Part shown: piece after piece, positions 1-8,653 of the stretch
How positions within the stretch are numbered: position 1 is the first letter of the stretch
Layout: each line of letters starts with the position of its first letter
DNA from: Alphaproteobacteria bacterium
GTDB lineage: Bacteria > Pseudomonadota > Alphaproteobacteria > UBA6615
Assembly (NCBI GenBank): GCA_039980135.1
Contig: JBDXCV010000003.1
Coordinates: forward strand, 62,001-126,000
DNA: 64,000 nt
Direction of reading: 5' to 3'
Translations under genes and position numbers: made by a program
The notes under the pieces: generated by a model
The model's input: only the letters and a program-made list of their open reading frames with translations
The model's database searches: none
What the model was told of the DNA's origin: nothing

Positions 1-229
1 GCCGCACGCCCGGAACGGCCGGCCACTGCTCGGGCCGCGTCGCGGCCGTATCGGGTGTCACGGCCAGCCAGGTGCGCCAGCGGGGATCGCCGCCGAGCCG
101 GCGCGTCACGTCATGCAGGGTCTGTCGATAAAAGGCGAGCGCGGGGCCGTCCCCGATATCGGCGGCGAGGCGCCGTTTGACTGCGCCGCGCCGGGGGGCG
201 CGGGCGAATATGACGAGATGGGGCTTCAT
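1..229 (-). CDS. TIGR04282/DUF2064 family glycosyltransferase, 5' part only (cut by window edge)
   Basis: The first 76 residues are visible and the rest lies beyond the left edge. The protein opens MKPHLVIFARAPRRG and continues with a VKRRLA segment, the nucleotide-sugar-binding start typical of the DUF2064/TIGR04282 family (a GT-A fold related to cofactor guanylyltransferases). Its ATG overlaps the TGA of the next upstream gene by four bases (ATGA), so the two are translationally coupled. The TIGR04282/TIGR04283 pair is often annotated as arsenosugar-biosynthesis glycosyltransferases, but no ArsS or arsenic methyltransferase is visible here, so that role is not supported by this window. Confidence 0.8.
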   Translation of the reverse strand, partial: MKPHLVIFARAPRRGAVKRRLAADIGDGPALAFYRQTLHDVTRRLGGDPRWRTWLAVTPDTAATRPEQWPAVPGVR

Positions 230-906
230 CGGTAGATCCTTGCAATCATCCGTGCCGGTACACCCATGAGATACAGAAACAGGCAGATTAAATTTCGCGA
301 CGGGCGCCGCCAGTAACCGCCATAGCGATACCGCACGGCAGACGTCATAGCGACGGTTTCAAGCCCCACCAATCTGCTTCGGCCCAGCCGCCGCGCGAGG
401 TACACATCCTCCATCAGGGGCTGGTCCGGGTAGCCCCCGAACGCCGTGTATAGATCGCGTGCGATCGCCAGTCCCTGGTCCCCGTAGGGCAGACCCAGCA
501 CCCGGCAGCGCCACGCCGCCATGCGCTCGACCCGGCGCGCACCGGGCGCATCGTCATTCAGCACAAGCCGGAAATACGCAGCTCGGTCACGATGGTTGGC
601 CATGAAACCCGCCAGTTCATCTGCCCAGCCCGCGTCGAGAACCGTGTCGGCATGAACGAACAACAGCCAGTCACCCCGCACGGCCTCGACCCCTGCCGCC
701 AGTTGTGTGCCCCGACCCTTCGCAGCGGCCATGACCCGCGCGCCAAGTCCTTCAGCGACCGCGACCGTGTCATCGTCGGAACCCCCGTCCACGACAACGA
801 CATCAAGATCGAAGACGTCCTGTGTGAGCGCCTCAAGCGTGCGCGCGAGCCCGGCCCCGGCGTTCAGGGTCGGGATGACGACACCGAGCGTCGGTCTACC
901 CGGCAT
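226..906 (-). CDS. TIGR04283-type family 2 glycosyltransferase
   Basis: This is a 226-residue GT-A fold glycosyltransferase. The start was set at MPGRPTLGVVIPTLNAG because the family 2 signature VVIPTLN lies right after it; longer in-frame starts add only low-complexity sequence inside the upstream gene. A VVDGGSDD motif binds the nucleotide, and a FVHADTVLD segment carries the metal-binding DxD-like element. A C-terminal hydrophobic patch (LICLFLYLMG) suggests membrane association. The gene overlaps the preceding MFS gene by 11 bases and the following TIGR04282 gene by four, so all belong to one minus-strand operon. The acceptor is unknown. Confidence 0.85.
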   Translation of the reverse strand: MPGRPTLGVVIPTLNAGAGLARTLEALTQDVFDLDVVVVDGGSDDDTVAVAEGLGARVMAAAKGRGTQLAAGVEAVRGDWLLFVHADTVLDAGWADELAGFMANHRDRAAYFRLVLNDDAPGARRVERMAAWRCRVLGLPYGDQGLAIARDLYTAFGGYPDQPLMEDVYLARRLGRSRLVGLETVAMTSAVRYRYGGYWRRPSRNLICLFLYLMGVPARMIARIYR

Positions 907-2062
907 GGGCCTCTCGTCGCTGCATGAATCGCAACATCCCGAGGACGAATATGGCGAGGAATACCATCGCGCTGCCGAAGAACATGGCGGACGCCGGGTT
1001 GCCGGTTTGATCGACGATCCAGCCTGCAAGAGCCGGACCGACGAACAGGCCCGCATGGTTCCAGGTGTGATAGAGGCCCGTCCCGGTGTTGCGATGTTCG
1101 GCCCGCACCGTCTCGACGGTCAGCGCCATCACATTGCCCGTCGGGATGCCGATGAAGATCGCGGCAAGAACGAACAGGAACAGCGGTGCTTCGACAAAGG
1201 GTATCAGGAGGATCACCACCGCGCTCATGGCAAAACACGTCACCATAACCAGGTTCGGGCGGGCGATTCTTTCCGACAGCCAGCCCCCCAGCGGGATCGA
1301 GAACATGTAAACGAAAGTGGCGTTGGCGATCAGCAAGCCGGCTGCCGTGACATCGAGGCCGCGCATCACCAGCATGGCCGGCCCGAAGGACAGCACCATC
1401 AGATAGCCGGCGTTGTAGAAGACCCAGATGATCCCGGCGAGGGAGACCTTCGCCGCCTCCACCTTCGTGATGGCGAGACGTTGCATCGGTGCCGGGGCAA
1501 TTCGCGCGCCCGGTCGATACAGCATGGCGACCAACAGCATGCCGACAAAGGAACCGATACCCGCCGTCAGGAACACCGCCTGCCAGCCCCAGGCCTCGGC
1601 CATGGCGCCTTGTGTGTAAAGGCCGGCAGCAATGCCGACGGGCCAGCTGTTCATCAGAATCGCCATGGCGGTGACGACTTCCTTGCCCTCGAACAGATCA
1701 CCCACGATCTTGACCATCAGAACGGTGATCACCACGCCGCCCGTGCCGGCGATGATCCGACCGACACTGATGACGGCAAAGTCATCGCCGAGCCACATCA
1801 CGAAGCCGCCCAATCCCATCAACCCGAGGCCGAACAGACAACCCCGGCGTTCGCCGATGCGCTGACCCAGAAAACCTGCCGGGAGCGCCGTGACAACGCC
1901 GAGCAGGCTGAAGAACCCGATCAACGTGCCGATCCTGGTGAAGTCGATGCCCAGGTCCGCGACCAGCAGCGGTGAGACCGACGCCACGGACACGAAGTGA
2001 AAGCCGAGTGCGGAACGCGCCACGAACAATGCGCCGAGGACGACCCATCTGTTGGCGGTCAT
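896..2062 (-). CDS. MFS transporter
   Basis: A 388-residue protein made of about twelve hydrophobic helices, with the interdomain charged loop around residues 185-205 expected for a 12-TM major facilitator. A GFLGQRIGERRG segment after TM2 corresponds to the MFS loop 2-3 motif. It belongs to the inner membrane. It lies 24 bases downstream of the amidohydrolase gene and overlaps the glycosyltransferase gene, so it is probably cotranscribed with both. Import or export of the amidohydrolase substrate is an inference from the neighbourhood; sequence alone does not show the substrate. Confidence 0.85.
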   Translation of the reverse strand: MTANRWVVLGALFVARSALGFHFVSVASVSPLLVADLGIDFTRIGTLIGFFSLLGVVTALPAGFLGQRIGERRGCLFGLGLMGLGGFVMWLGDDFAVISVGRIIAGTGGVVITVLMVKIVGDLFEGKEVVTAMAILMNSWPVGIAAGLYTQGAMAEAWGWQAVFLTAGIGSFVGMLLVAMLYRPGARIAPAPMQRLAITKVEAAKVSLAGIIWVFYNAGYLMVLSFGPAMLVMRGLDVTAAGLLIANATFVYMFSIPLGGWLSERIARPNLVMVTCFAMSAVVILLIPFVEAPLFLFVLAAIFIGIPTGNVMALTVETVRAEHRNTGTGLYHTWNHAGLFVGPALAGWIVDQTGNPASAMFFGSAMVFLAIFVLGMLRFMQRREAHAG

Positions 2063-2085
2063 GATGCCGCGACCCTTATCGCACC

Positions 2086-3453
2086 CTACTCCGCGGCCTT
2101 GAACACCCCGGCGGCATCCAGGATACGGCGGCCGGATTCGGTCAGCTTGCCGAGGGTCTCGCGCAGCGCGGCCTCGGGATAGACCAGCTTGCCGTCACGT
2201 TTCTTCGTCTCGCCGTTGACGAGGACCGTGTCCACGTTGAACGGCGTCGCCATGAACACCAGCGTCTGGACCGGGTCATGCACCGGGCAGGTGTTGAGAT
2301 CGTCGCCACGGGTCAGGATCACATCGGCCTGCTTGCCCGGCGTGAGGGAGCCGATTTTGTCGTCCATGCCCAGCGCGCGGGCGTTGCCGATGGTCGCCCA
2401 TTCGAGCGCCACGCGGGTCTTGAGATGCTCGGGCATGGTCTTGGTCGGCCGCGGCCGCGCATCGGTGTACATGCCGCGTTCAAGTTGCAATGAGAAGCGC
2501 ACCACGGAAAACATATCGCCGGAGATGTTCGATTCCAGATCGATGCCGAAGGACGGCGTCCCGCCCAGCTCCAGTACGCGCCCGGTAACCGGATTGCCAT
2601 GTCCGAAGTTACACTCGCATTCGGGCGCGACCGTGATCGAGCCGCCCCGGTCGATGATCAGCTTGATTTCGTCGTCGGTGAAGTTGGTCGCATGGACGAA
2701 ATCCGCCTCGGGGCCGAGCAGACCGAGTTCATCCAGTCGGACAATGGCGTTCTCGGCAAACAGGGGAATGCCCAGCGCGCCCGTATGGTTCGACCAGCGC
2801 AGCCCCATATCCTTGGCCAGCCGCACATCATGCTCGATGCAATCCCAGACCGAGAAGCCCGGCCCCTGGATGCACATGGCCATGGTGATCAACGCGTCGT
2901 CCGAGGCAAGGCGTCCCTTGCGCAACCGCTCGACCCGTTCGCGCGAATGGGGGACCTCGGAAAACGGCGGCTCGCCCGGCTTCGGCGCCAGCTTGGTCTG
3001 GCCATGGCCATAGACGGCGCGGATGCCCGCCTCTTCCAGGCTGTCGATCGCCGCATCGCTGTGGTCGGTCGTCGCGTTACAATGGTGCCAGTCGAACAGG
3101 GTGGTGGTGCCACAGTTGAGCTGGTTCAGCGCCCCGCAGAGATTGGCCAGCCGGATGTCGTCGGGGGTGAAATGCGCCACCGCCGTCGCGTGCATCAGCT
3201 GGGAATATTCGAACATCGTCCAGTCGGCGACCACCCCGCGCACGCCGGTCTGCCAGGTGTGCTCGTGCATGTTGATCATGCCCGGGCTGACGATCATGTT
3301 CGACGCGTCGATCACCTGCGCGTCGCCGCCATCGATACTCCGGTCCACCTCGACGATCTTGTCATCCTCGATCAGGACATCGCCGCCGCGAATATCCCCG
3401 ATCGCATCGTCCATCGACACGACCCAGCCGCCCTTTATCAATGTGCGCGCCAT
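2086..3453 (-). CDS. Amidohydrolase-superfamily enzyme (SsnA/AtzA/TrzN-like)
   Basis: A 455-residue metal-dependent hydrolase with the N-terminal beta-sandwich (residues 1-58), the MHEH metal motif (His63 and His65), further conserved histidines in NHTGAL and VHATNF, and a GIDLESN segment carrying the catalytic aspartate near residue 304. The C-terminal GSLTPGKQADVIL segment is the usual return to the composite domain. This subtype deaminates or hydrolyses heterocyclic amines (chlorohydrolase, guanine deaminase, SsnA). It is the first gene of the minus-strand unit continuing into the MFS carrier. The substrate cannot be deduced. Confidence 0.88.
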   Translation of the reverse strand: MARTLIKGGWVVSMDDAIGDIRGGDVLIEDDKIVEVDRSIDGGDAQVIDASNMIVSPGMINMHEHTWQTGVRGVVADWTMFEYSQLMHATAVAHFTPDDIRLANLCGALNQLNCGTTTLFDWHHCNATTDHSDAAIDSLEEAGIRAVYGHGQTKLAPKPGEPPFSEVPHSRERVERLRKGRLASDDALITMAMCIQGPGFSVWDCIEHDVRLAKDMGLRWSNHTGALGIPLFAENAIVRLDELGLLGPEADFVHATNFTDDEIKLIIDRGGSITVAPECECNFGHGNPVTGRVLELGGTPSFGIDLESNISGDMFSVVRFSLQLERGMYTDARPRPTKTMPEHLKTRVALEWATIGNARALGMDDKIGSLTPGKQADVILTRGDDLNTCPVHDPVQTLVFMATPFNVDTVLVNGETKKRDGKLVYPEAALRETLGKLTESGRRILDAAGVFKAAE

Positions 3454-3603
3454 GATGTTCTCTCCCCGGAGCCGGATTTGTTACCAGGCGGAAGACTAGC
3501 GCGCCGGGCTCATGCAGGGAAACGCCAGGATCATTCGCACCGTTCGTTGGGCGAACCGGTTTCAGCCCGGCCGCGCGCATCGTACGCAGCACCGGCGCGA
3601 GGA

Positions 3604-3996
3604 CTACTCCTCCGTCTTCCAGCCGCCCTCATTGACGTCGAAGATCACCCCGTCCGGGTCGCGGTACTTGATCTCGTAGAACGCGCCTGCGTCCTTCGCC
3701 TCGCCCATCAGCCAGTTGCCGCCGGCCGCCTCGATCTCGCCCTGCACGGCCTCCACGTCATCGACGATGAAGCCGAAATGATGCACACCAAACTTGTCCG
3801 GGTCGCCGCCCGCGGCCTCTTCGGTCTTGTAGCGCAGCAGTGCGAGATTGACCGTGCCGTCGGTGAGATACACCGCCGTGGCACCGGCATGATCGTTCTC
3901 GCCGACGCGGGTCATGCCCAGCGCGGATTCATAAAACGCCGCGGCCTTCTGCGGGTCGGGCACGGACAGGGCAAAATGCCTGAGTTTTGCGGTCAT
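3604..3996 (-). CDS. VOC-family (glyoxalase/dioxygenase fold) protein
   Basis: A 130-residue protein with two beta-alpha-beta-beta-beta modules. The N-terminal part carries LRHFALSVPDPQKAAAFYES, the middle VHHFGFIVDD with a candidate metal-binding His pair, and the C-terminus YRDPDGVIFDVNE with the conserved Glu ligand. Such proteins act as metal-dependent lyases, isomerases or dioxygenases on small metabolites, or simply bind them. It is followed on the same strand by a cupin gene read from its own start, with a palindromic repeat between the two. Confidence 0.88.
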   Translation of the reverse strand: MTAKLRHFALSVPDPQKAAAFYESALGMTRVGENDHAGATAVYLTDGTVNLALLRYKTEEAAGGDPDKFGVHHFGFIVDDVEAVQGEIEAAGGNWLMGEAKDAGAFYEIKYRDPDGVIFDVNEGGWKTEE

Positions 3997-4019
3997 GTTC
4001 CGACTTTCCTTGTTAGCAT

Positions 4020-4047
4020 TATGGCCGGATCAAGCCCGGGCATCACG
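4020..4047. repeat. Single-unit copy of the palindromic intergenic repeat
   Basis: The core GGCCGGATCAAGCCCGGGCA with the flanking bases matches the inverse of the first half of the repeat at 5501-5573 with about four differences. It lies between the VOC and cupin genes and is probably a degenerate half-copy. Confidence 0.55.
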
Positions 4048-4054
4048 AAGTTTA

Positions 4055-4579
4055 CTACGTACGAGGCTTTGCGCCGACCAGCACGAAGGCGATCGCCGCA
4101 TTCTTGCCCGAACGGTTCGACCAGGCGTGATTGGTGCCGCGCTGGACCAGCACGTCACCGGCCTTGAGCAGGGTCTCGCCCTCCTCCATGACCGCCCACA
4201 TCTCGCCCTCGATCACGATGGCGAAGTCGGTCGTCTGGGTCTCATGCATGCCCGCGGTCTCGGCGTCATCGTCATGGGCCGCCCCGCTGCCCATCTCGTC
4301 GAAGGCCGCGCCGACATCGGCGCCCTTCCAGACTTCATCGGGCGGGAAATCGACCACCCGGAAGATCGTGCCGTTCGGGTCATGGGGCTCGATGGAGTTC
4401 TCGCGGATCGCGGTGTCCGTATCACCGGTGTTGTCGGCAGGCGCGGTCGTCTCCCAGTATTCGTGGAGGAACAGGCCCGGCAGCGGCTCGATCGTCTGGG
4501 GGGCGGCCCCGTCCTTCCAGATGATGGATTTTCCGGCGGCGTTGTGGCCGGTGACCACGCGGCGGAATGTGCGTGCCAT
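4055..4579 (-). CDS. Cupin-domain protein
   Basis: A 174-residue protein with one beta-barrel cupin domain at about residues 85-165. A GMHETQTTDFAIVIEGEMW segment gives cupin motif 1 (reduced to one His and a downstream Glu) and a LKAGDVLVQRGTNHAW segment gives motif 2 with its His. The N-terminal 80 residues resemble the extension found in cupins of aromatic-catabolic clusters. It could be a small metal-dependent dioxygenase, isomerase or sensor. It points toward the VOC and amidohydrolase genes and diverges from the double-YciI gene. Confidence 0.85.
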   Translation of the reverse strand: MARTFRRVVTGHNAAGKSIIWKDGAAPQTIEPLPGLFLHEYWETTAPADNTGDTDTAIRENSIEPHDPNGTIFRVVDFPPDEVWKGADVGAAFDEMGSGAAHDDDAETAGMHETQTTDFAIVIEGEMWAVMEEGETLLKAGDVLVQRGTNHAWSNRSGKNAAIAFVLVGAKPRT

Positions 4580-4744
4580 GATGATGTCCTCCTCCGATTA
4601 CGTTGGCGAATAGCTTAGCCGGGAACGCCAACGGGCGGAACCATTCCACCAGCGCACACCTGACCGCCGGCAAGGAGGGTTGCACCCGGACGCCCGGGCG
4701 GCGACGATACGCCCAACAACATTCATTCAGGGGGAACCAACACC

Positions 4745-5452
4745 ATGTCCGATCCCAACAATCCGTCCGGCGCGCTGCCCGGCGACCCGCGTTACGGCCT
4801 GTCCGAAGCCGAACTCGACGAATATTACCGGACCAAGAGCCCGAGCTGGATCTGCAAGGGCTACTTCAAGGCCGATGGCGGCCTCGCTCTCCGTGAATCG
4901 GCGATGGACGCCCACCAGGCCTATCTCCGGGCCCACCAGAACCAGATTCGTTTTTCCGGCCCGCTGCTGGCCGACGACGGCAAGACACCGGCCGGCGCGA
5001 TGGCGCTGATCGATGCGCCCGACAAGGCGGCGGCTCAGGCATGGATGGACAATGAGGGCTACACACAGGCGGGTGCCTTCGGCGAAATCACGATCACCCG
5101 CTGGTCGTCGTCGATGGAACTGCGCTGGAACGACTATCCGCGCACCGAAGGCTGGGAACAGTTCGTGATCACCGCCATCGATGGCCCCGACGCCGACGAC
5201 AAACGCGCCGCCGTCGCCGAGGCCCATCACAAGTTTCAGGCCTCGGTGATGGATCGCTATGTGGCCCGCGGCCCCATGTTCAACGATGACGGCAGCCAGA
5301 TGATCGGCTCGATGATGATCATGGAATATCCCGACCGCGCGGCCTGCGAAGAATTCTGGAAAGGCGAGCCACTGAACTATGGCGGCGTTTTCGGGGATGT
5401 GACCATCGAGCGCTGGCGCTACGGAATTACCTTGCCGGGGCCGTCTGCCTGA
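4745..5452 (+). CDS. Tandem YciI-like (dimeric alpha-beta barrel) domain protein
   Basis: A 235-residue protein whose two halves repeat the same pattern. In each, a HQAYL- or HHKF-type helix follows the first strand, then come a FSGPLLADDG or ARGPMFNDDG turn, a strand, an AAAQAWMDNE or RAACEEFWKG helix, and a final AGAFGEITITRW or GGVFGDVTIERW strand. This is an internal duplication of a YciI domain, which usually dimerises to make one ferredoxin-like barrel; here both halves are on one chain. YciI proteins are linked to degradation of aromatic and halogenated compounds, but the true reaction is usually unknown. The gene is monocistronic and diverges from the cupin gene. Confidence 0.8.
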   Translation: MSDPNNPSGALPGDPRYGLSEAELDEYYRTKSPSWICKGYFKADGGLALRESAMDAHQAYLRAHQNQIRFSGPLLADDGKTPAGAMALIDAPDKAAAQAWMDNEGYTQAGAFGEITITRWSSSMELRWNDYPRTEGWEQFVITAIDGPDADDKRAAVAEAHHKFQASVMDRYVARGPMFNDDGSQMIGSMMIMEYPDRAACEEFWKGEPLNYGGVFGDVTIERWRYGITLPGPSA

Positions 5453-5500
5453 GGACACTGCGTGTGGGCAGGTTTGAAGCCCGCGCCTCCGTCCCAGTTC

Positions 5501-5573
5501 GTCATGCCCGGACTTGATCCGGGCATCTCGGCACATTCGGAGACAAGATACGCGGGTCAAGCCCGCGCATGAC
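5501..5573. repeat. Two-unit palindromic intergenic repeat (alphaproteobacterial type)
   Basis: Outer inverted ends GTCATGC (5501-5507) and GCATGAC (5567-5573) enclose two smaller palindromes, CCGGACTTGATCCGG (5509-5523) and CGCGGGTCAAGCCCGCG (5551-5567), separated by a short spacer. The composition and the TTGATCC/GGGTCAAG cores match a short repeat common between genes in alphaproteobacterial chromosomes. It lies between the double-YciI gene and the radical SAM gene, and could fold in the transcript. Confidence 0.75.
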
Positions 5574-5696
5574 GGATGTTTGGCAGTTCCGCCGCCATCA
5601 CACGATAAGTTGAGTCCCCGCCGTCGCGGGCGGTCGCTACATAGGCCCATTCAAAGACCCGCTACAGGGCTTGTGAACGGGCGAGCGATCAACGCG

Positions 5697-7139
5697 ATGA
5701 GTTTCCTCGGGACAACTTCCACGCACCGACGACCGGTCGGAGTCGCGCGCCTCTGGCGGCTCGTGCGCACACCTGTCTCCCCCGAGACACGCGCCAGCCT
5801 GGATGCCGCCTGGACGCGGCTCGACCCGCGCTTCCGGACCGCGAACCAGATGTATGGCCGCCATGAAGAAGGCTGCGGCGCGACCATCGGCGTGATGCCG
5901 AAATGCGACTTCGCGTGCCGTGGCTGTTACCTGGGTGCCGACGCCAACCGCACGCCGGCCCTGTCCGTTGAGGACGTGAAGGCGCAGCTCGATCTGCTGC
6001 GCGCCGAGCTCGGCCCCTGGGGCAATGTGCAGCTGACCGATGGCGAGGTCGCCCTGCGTCCGGTCGAAGAGGTGATCGAGATCCTGCGCCACGCCCGCAA
6101 CATCGAGCTGATTCCCATGCTGATGAGCCATGGCGACGGGTTCCTGCGCGACCCGGACCTGCTCAAGCATCTGATGATCGAGGGCGGGCTGGAAGAGCTG
6201 AGCCTGCACATCGATACCACCCAGCGCGGACGCCGCGACCGGGATTTCCGCCACGCCACCCGCGAGGCCGAGTTGATGGCCCTGCGCAAGGAATTCGCGG
6301 CGATGATCCGCCGGGTCCGTCGCGAGACCGGGCGCACGTTGCGGGTCGCGAGTACCGTGACCGTCACCCGAGACAATCTGCCCGAGGTCGGCGATATCGT
6401 GCGCTTCGCCCAGGCCAACGCGGACGTGTTCCGCATGGTCGCGCTCCTGCCCGTCGCCCAGGTGGGCCGCACGGAAGACGGAATCGGCCGCATCACCGCC
6501 GACGCCCTGTGGGCCGAGATCGCGCGCGGGCTTTCGATCGAAGAGACCAACCGCAGCCAGATCACGGCGAACCAGTGGTTCATGGCGCACCCCGATTGCA
6601 GCCGTTTCGTGATCGGCATGACCGCCGCCCTGGGCAGCGGCGACGGCGGCCAACGTTTCGTGCCATTGAGCCCCGAGAGCAGTGCGCGCGACCGGTATTT
6701 TCTGGACCGGTTGTTCGCAAACTTCGCCGGCGCCACATTTCGCGCCGACCGGCCGGCGGAGGCCGCCGCACGATTGTTTGGCATGTTCATCCGCGCGCCG
6801 CGTTTTTTCCTGTGGGACATGCCCGTGACGGCCTGGGGCTGGGCCCGGCGATTCGACCCGGAACGGCCGATACGCTTTGCGCTGCGCGTCCTGACCGGCC
6901 GGATTCGGCTGCATCGCTTTTCCGTCGTCGCCCACCATTTCATGAGCGCCGACGAACTCGACACACCCAACGGACGCGCGCGCATCGACCAATGTGCGTT
7001 CCAGGTACCGATCGACGGGGAACTGCGGTCCATGTGCGAGGTCAACGGTGCGGGCCTGCGCGATCAATTCTATGCCGGCCTGGCCCGGAAACACGCCACC
7101 CGACCGTCCGACGATGATGCCCTCGATCCCGCCGCCTGA
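5697..7139 (+). CDS. Radical SAM protein
   Basis: A 480-residue protein with a CX3CX2C cluster motif (Cys70, Cys74 and Cys77, in PKCDFACRGCYLG), the ligands for a 4Fe-4S cluster that cleaves S-adenosylmethionine. A QLTDGEVALRP segment at the position of the usual GGEP motif contacts SAM. The N-terminal region ends in an RTANQMYGRHEEGCGAT stretch, and the C-terminal third carries further Cys residues (DQCAFQV, SMCEVNG) that might bind an auxiliary cluster. The ATG at 5697 was preferred over a GTG at 5673. It overlaps the DUF547 gene by 26 bases. Substrate unknown. Confidence 0.85.
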   Translation: MSFLGTTSTHRRPVGVARLWRLVRTPVSPETRASLDAAWTRLDPRFRTANQMYGRHEEGCGATIGVMPKCDFACRGCYLGADANRTPALSVEDVKAQLDLLRAELGPWGNVQLTDGEVALRPVEEVIEILRHARNIELIPMLMSHGDGFLRDPDLLKHLMIEGGLEELSLHIDTTQRGRRDRDFRHATREAELMALRKEFAAMIRRVRRETGRTLRVASTVTVTRDNLPEVGDIVRFAQANADVFRMVALLPVAQVGRTEDGIGRITADALWAEIARGLSIEETNRSQITANQWFMAHPDCSRFVIGMTAALGSGDGGQRFVPLSPESSARDRYFLDRLFANFAGATFRADRPAEAAARLFGMFIRAPRFFLWDMPVTAWGWARRFDPERPIRFALRVLTGRIRLHRFSVVAHHFMSADELDTPNGRARIDQCAFQVPIDGELRSMCEVNGAGLRDQFYAGLARKHATRPSDDDALDPAA

Positions 7140-7872
7140 CACCTGGCGCTGGCTGCTGCGCCTGTTCGGCCCGCCCCGGATCACGATGCGCGAATTCTAT
7201 GGCGATCGTTCCGGCAAAGACACGTTCGATCACGGCGCGCTGGACGATCTTCTCCGGCGCTGCGTGGATGACGGGGGGTTCGTCGACTATGCGGGCCTTG
7301 CCCGCTACGCGGGCCTGCTCGACGGCTACCTGTCGCGCATTGCCATTGTCGATTTTGACAGCCTTTCGCGCGACGAAAAACTCGCGCTCCTGATCAACAC
7401 CTACAACGCCGCCACGTTGCGTCTGATTCTCGACCACATGCCGATCGCCTCGATCCAGGACATTCCGGCCAAGGCGCGCTGGAAGGCCCGGCGCTGGACC
7501 GTGGGCGGGCGGACTCTGAGTCTGGCCGACATCGAGAACCAGGAACTCCGCGCAAGGTTCGACGAACCACGCATTCACTTCGCGATCAACTGCGCCAGCG
7601 TCGGCTGCCCCAGGTTGCGCAACGGCGCGTTCACCGGCGCGGCAATCGATGCCGAGCTCGCCGCGCACACGCGCATTATCCATGCCGACGCACGCTGGTT
7701 GCACAGAACGCCCGACGGATTCCACCTGACCAGAATCTATCGCTGGTACGAAGGAGATTTCATTCAATCCGCCGGTACCGCGGAGAAATACGCCGCCCGG
7801 TTCGCACCCGAGATCAGAAAAATACCCTGCCGGGGCTGGCTCCCCTATGACTGGTCGCTCAACGCCGCGTGA
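7114..7872 (+). CDS. DUF547 family protein
   Basis: A 252-residue protein with the DUF547 hallmarks: a LLINTYNAATLRLIL helix, a LSLADIEN segment, and IHFAINCASVGCPRLRNG containing the conserved Cys. These are absent from known enzymes but widespread in bacteria. The start lies within the end of the radical SAM gene (adjacent ATGs at 7114 and 7117), so the two genes are almost certainly coupled and probably work together. No signal peptide is evident. Function unknown. Confidence 0.82.
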   Translation: MMPSIPPPDTWRWLLRLFGPPRITMREFYGDRSGKDTFDHGALDDLLRRCVDDGGFVDYAGLARYAGLLDGYLSRIAIVDFDSLSRDEKLALLINTYNAATLRLILDHMPIASIQDIPAKARWKARRWTVGGRTLSLADIENQELRARFDEPRIHFAINCASVGCPRLRNGAFTGAAIDAELAAHTRIIHADARWLHRTPDGFHLTRIYRWYEGDFIQSAGTAEKYAARFAPEIRKIPCRGWLPYDWSLNAA

Positions 7873-7965
7873 TCGTCCACCAACGCGCGCTGGACGCCAT
7901 CCGCCCGCCAAGACTAAGGTAGCCGAAAGCGTATCCGGACAACGTTCCGGAATGGGGGAGCCCCA

Positions 7966-8631
7966 ATGTCAGATTGTGTGATCGTCATAGCGGACGACCA
8001 TCCGCTGGTGCGTGATGCACTCAAGCAAACCATCGCGCAGGATATGTCCGATGCCCGTTTCCATGAGGCCGCGAGCCTGGCGGAAGCGGCGGAGACGATC
8101 CGCCGCGAGGGCGCGCCCGATCTTCTTTTGCTCGACCTGCACATGCCGGGAATGCGTGGATTCACCGGACTTGTCTATCTGCGTTCCGAGTTTCCGGAAG
8201 TGCCCATCGCGATGATTTCGGCCAGCACGGATCCGCGCATCATGCGCCAGGCGGTTGATTATGGCGCCGCCGGCTTCATTCCCAAATCCGCGCCCATGGA
8301 CGCGATCCGCGGCGCGGTACGCGATATCATCGCCGGCAACAGCTGGTTGCCGTCGGGGATAAACGACCTGCCCGACACGTCGGATGAGGACGCGCAACTC
8401 GCCACCCGCCTCGCGGCGCTCACGCCCCAACAGCTGCGCGTGCTGGGAATGCTGTCGGACGGCAAGCTGAACAAGCAGATCGCATTCGACCTCGAAATTT
8501 CGGAAGCGACGGTCAAGTCGCATGTCTCGGCCATCCTCCAGAAGCTGGACGTCAATAGCCGCACCCAGGCCGTCATTCTTGCCGGTCGCCTCAATGTCGA
8601 AGACCCCGCCCGCGACGTACCCGCCGGCTAA
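7966..8631 (+). CDS. LuxR-type (NarL/FixJ) response regulator
   Basis: A 221-residue two-domain regulator. The receiver domain has the acidic pair Asp10/Asp11, phosphoacceptor Asp57 in LLLLDLHM and Lys107 in FIPKSAP. The C-terminal helix-turn-helix domain (LTPQQLRVLGML through SEATVKSHVSAILQKL) is a LuxR DNA-binding domain. A GGGGGAG ribosome-binding site precedes the ATG. The gene ends 22 bases from the end of the convergent hybrid kinase gene, so this regulator is the likely output partner of that kinase, as in other SSS-kinase/LuxR pairs; the pairing is inferred from position. Confidence 0.93.
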   Translation: MSDCVIVIADDHPLVRDALKQTIAQDMSDARFHEAASLAEAAETIRREGAPDLLLLDLHMPGMRGFTGLVYLRSEFPEVPIAMISASTDPRIMRQAVDYGAAGFIPKSAPMDAIRGAVRDIIAGNSWLPSGINDLPDTSDEDAQLATRLAALTPQQLRVLGMLSDGKLNKQIAFDLEISEATVKSHVSAILQKLDVNSRTQAVILAGRLNVEDPARDVPAG

Positions 8632-8653
8632 GACATTCGCGCCAATCGGAAAA

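Noticed and set aside
707-1975. Long plus-strand open frame of 422 codons over the MFS and glycosyltransferase genes
   Set aside because: It is antisense to well-supported genes, has no recognisable domain, and is rich in Arg, His and Gln as expected for a shadow frame in high-GC DNA.
5637-7184. Minus-strand open frame of 515 codons antisense to the radical SAM gene
   Set aside because: No domains; high Gly/His/Gln content; the opposite strand has CX3CX2C and strong family matches.
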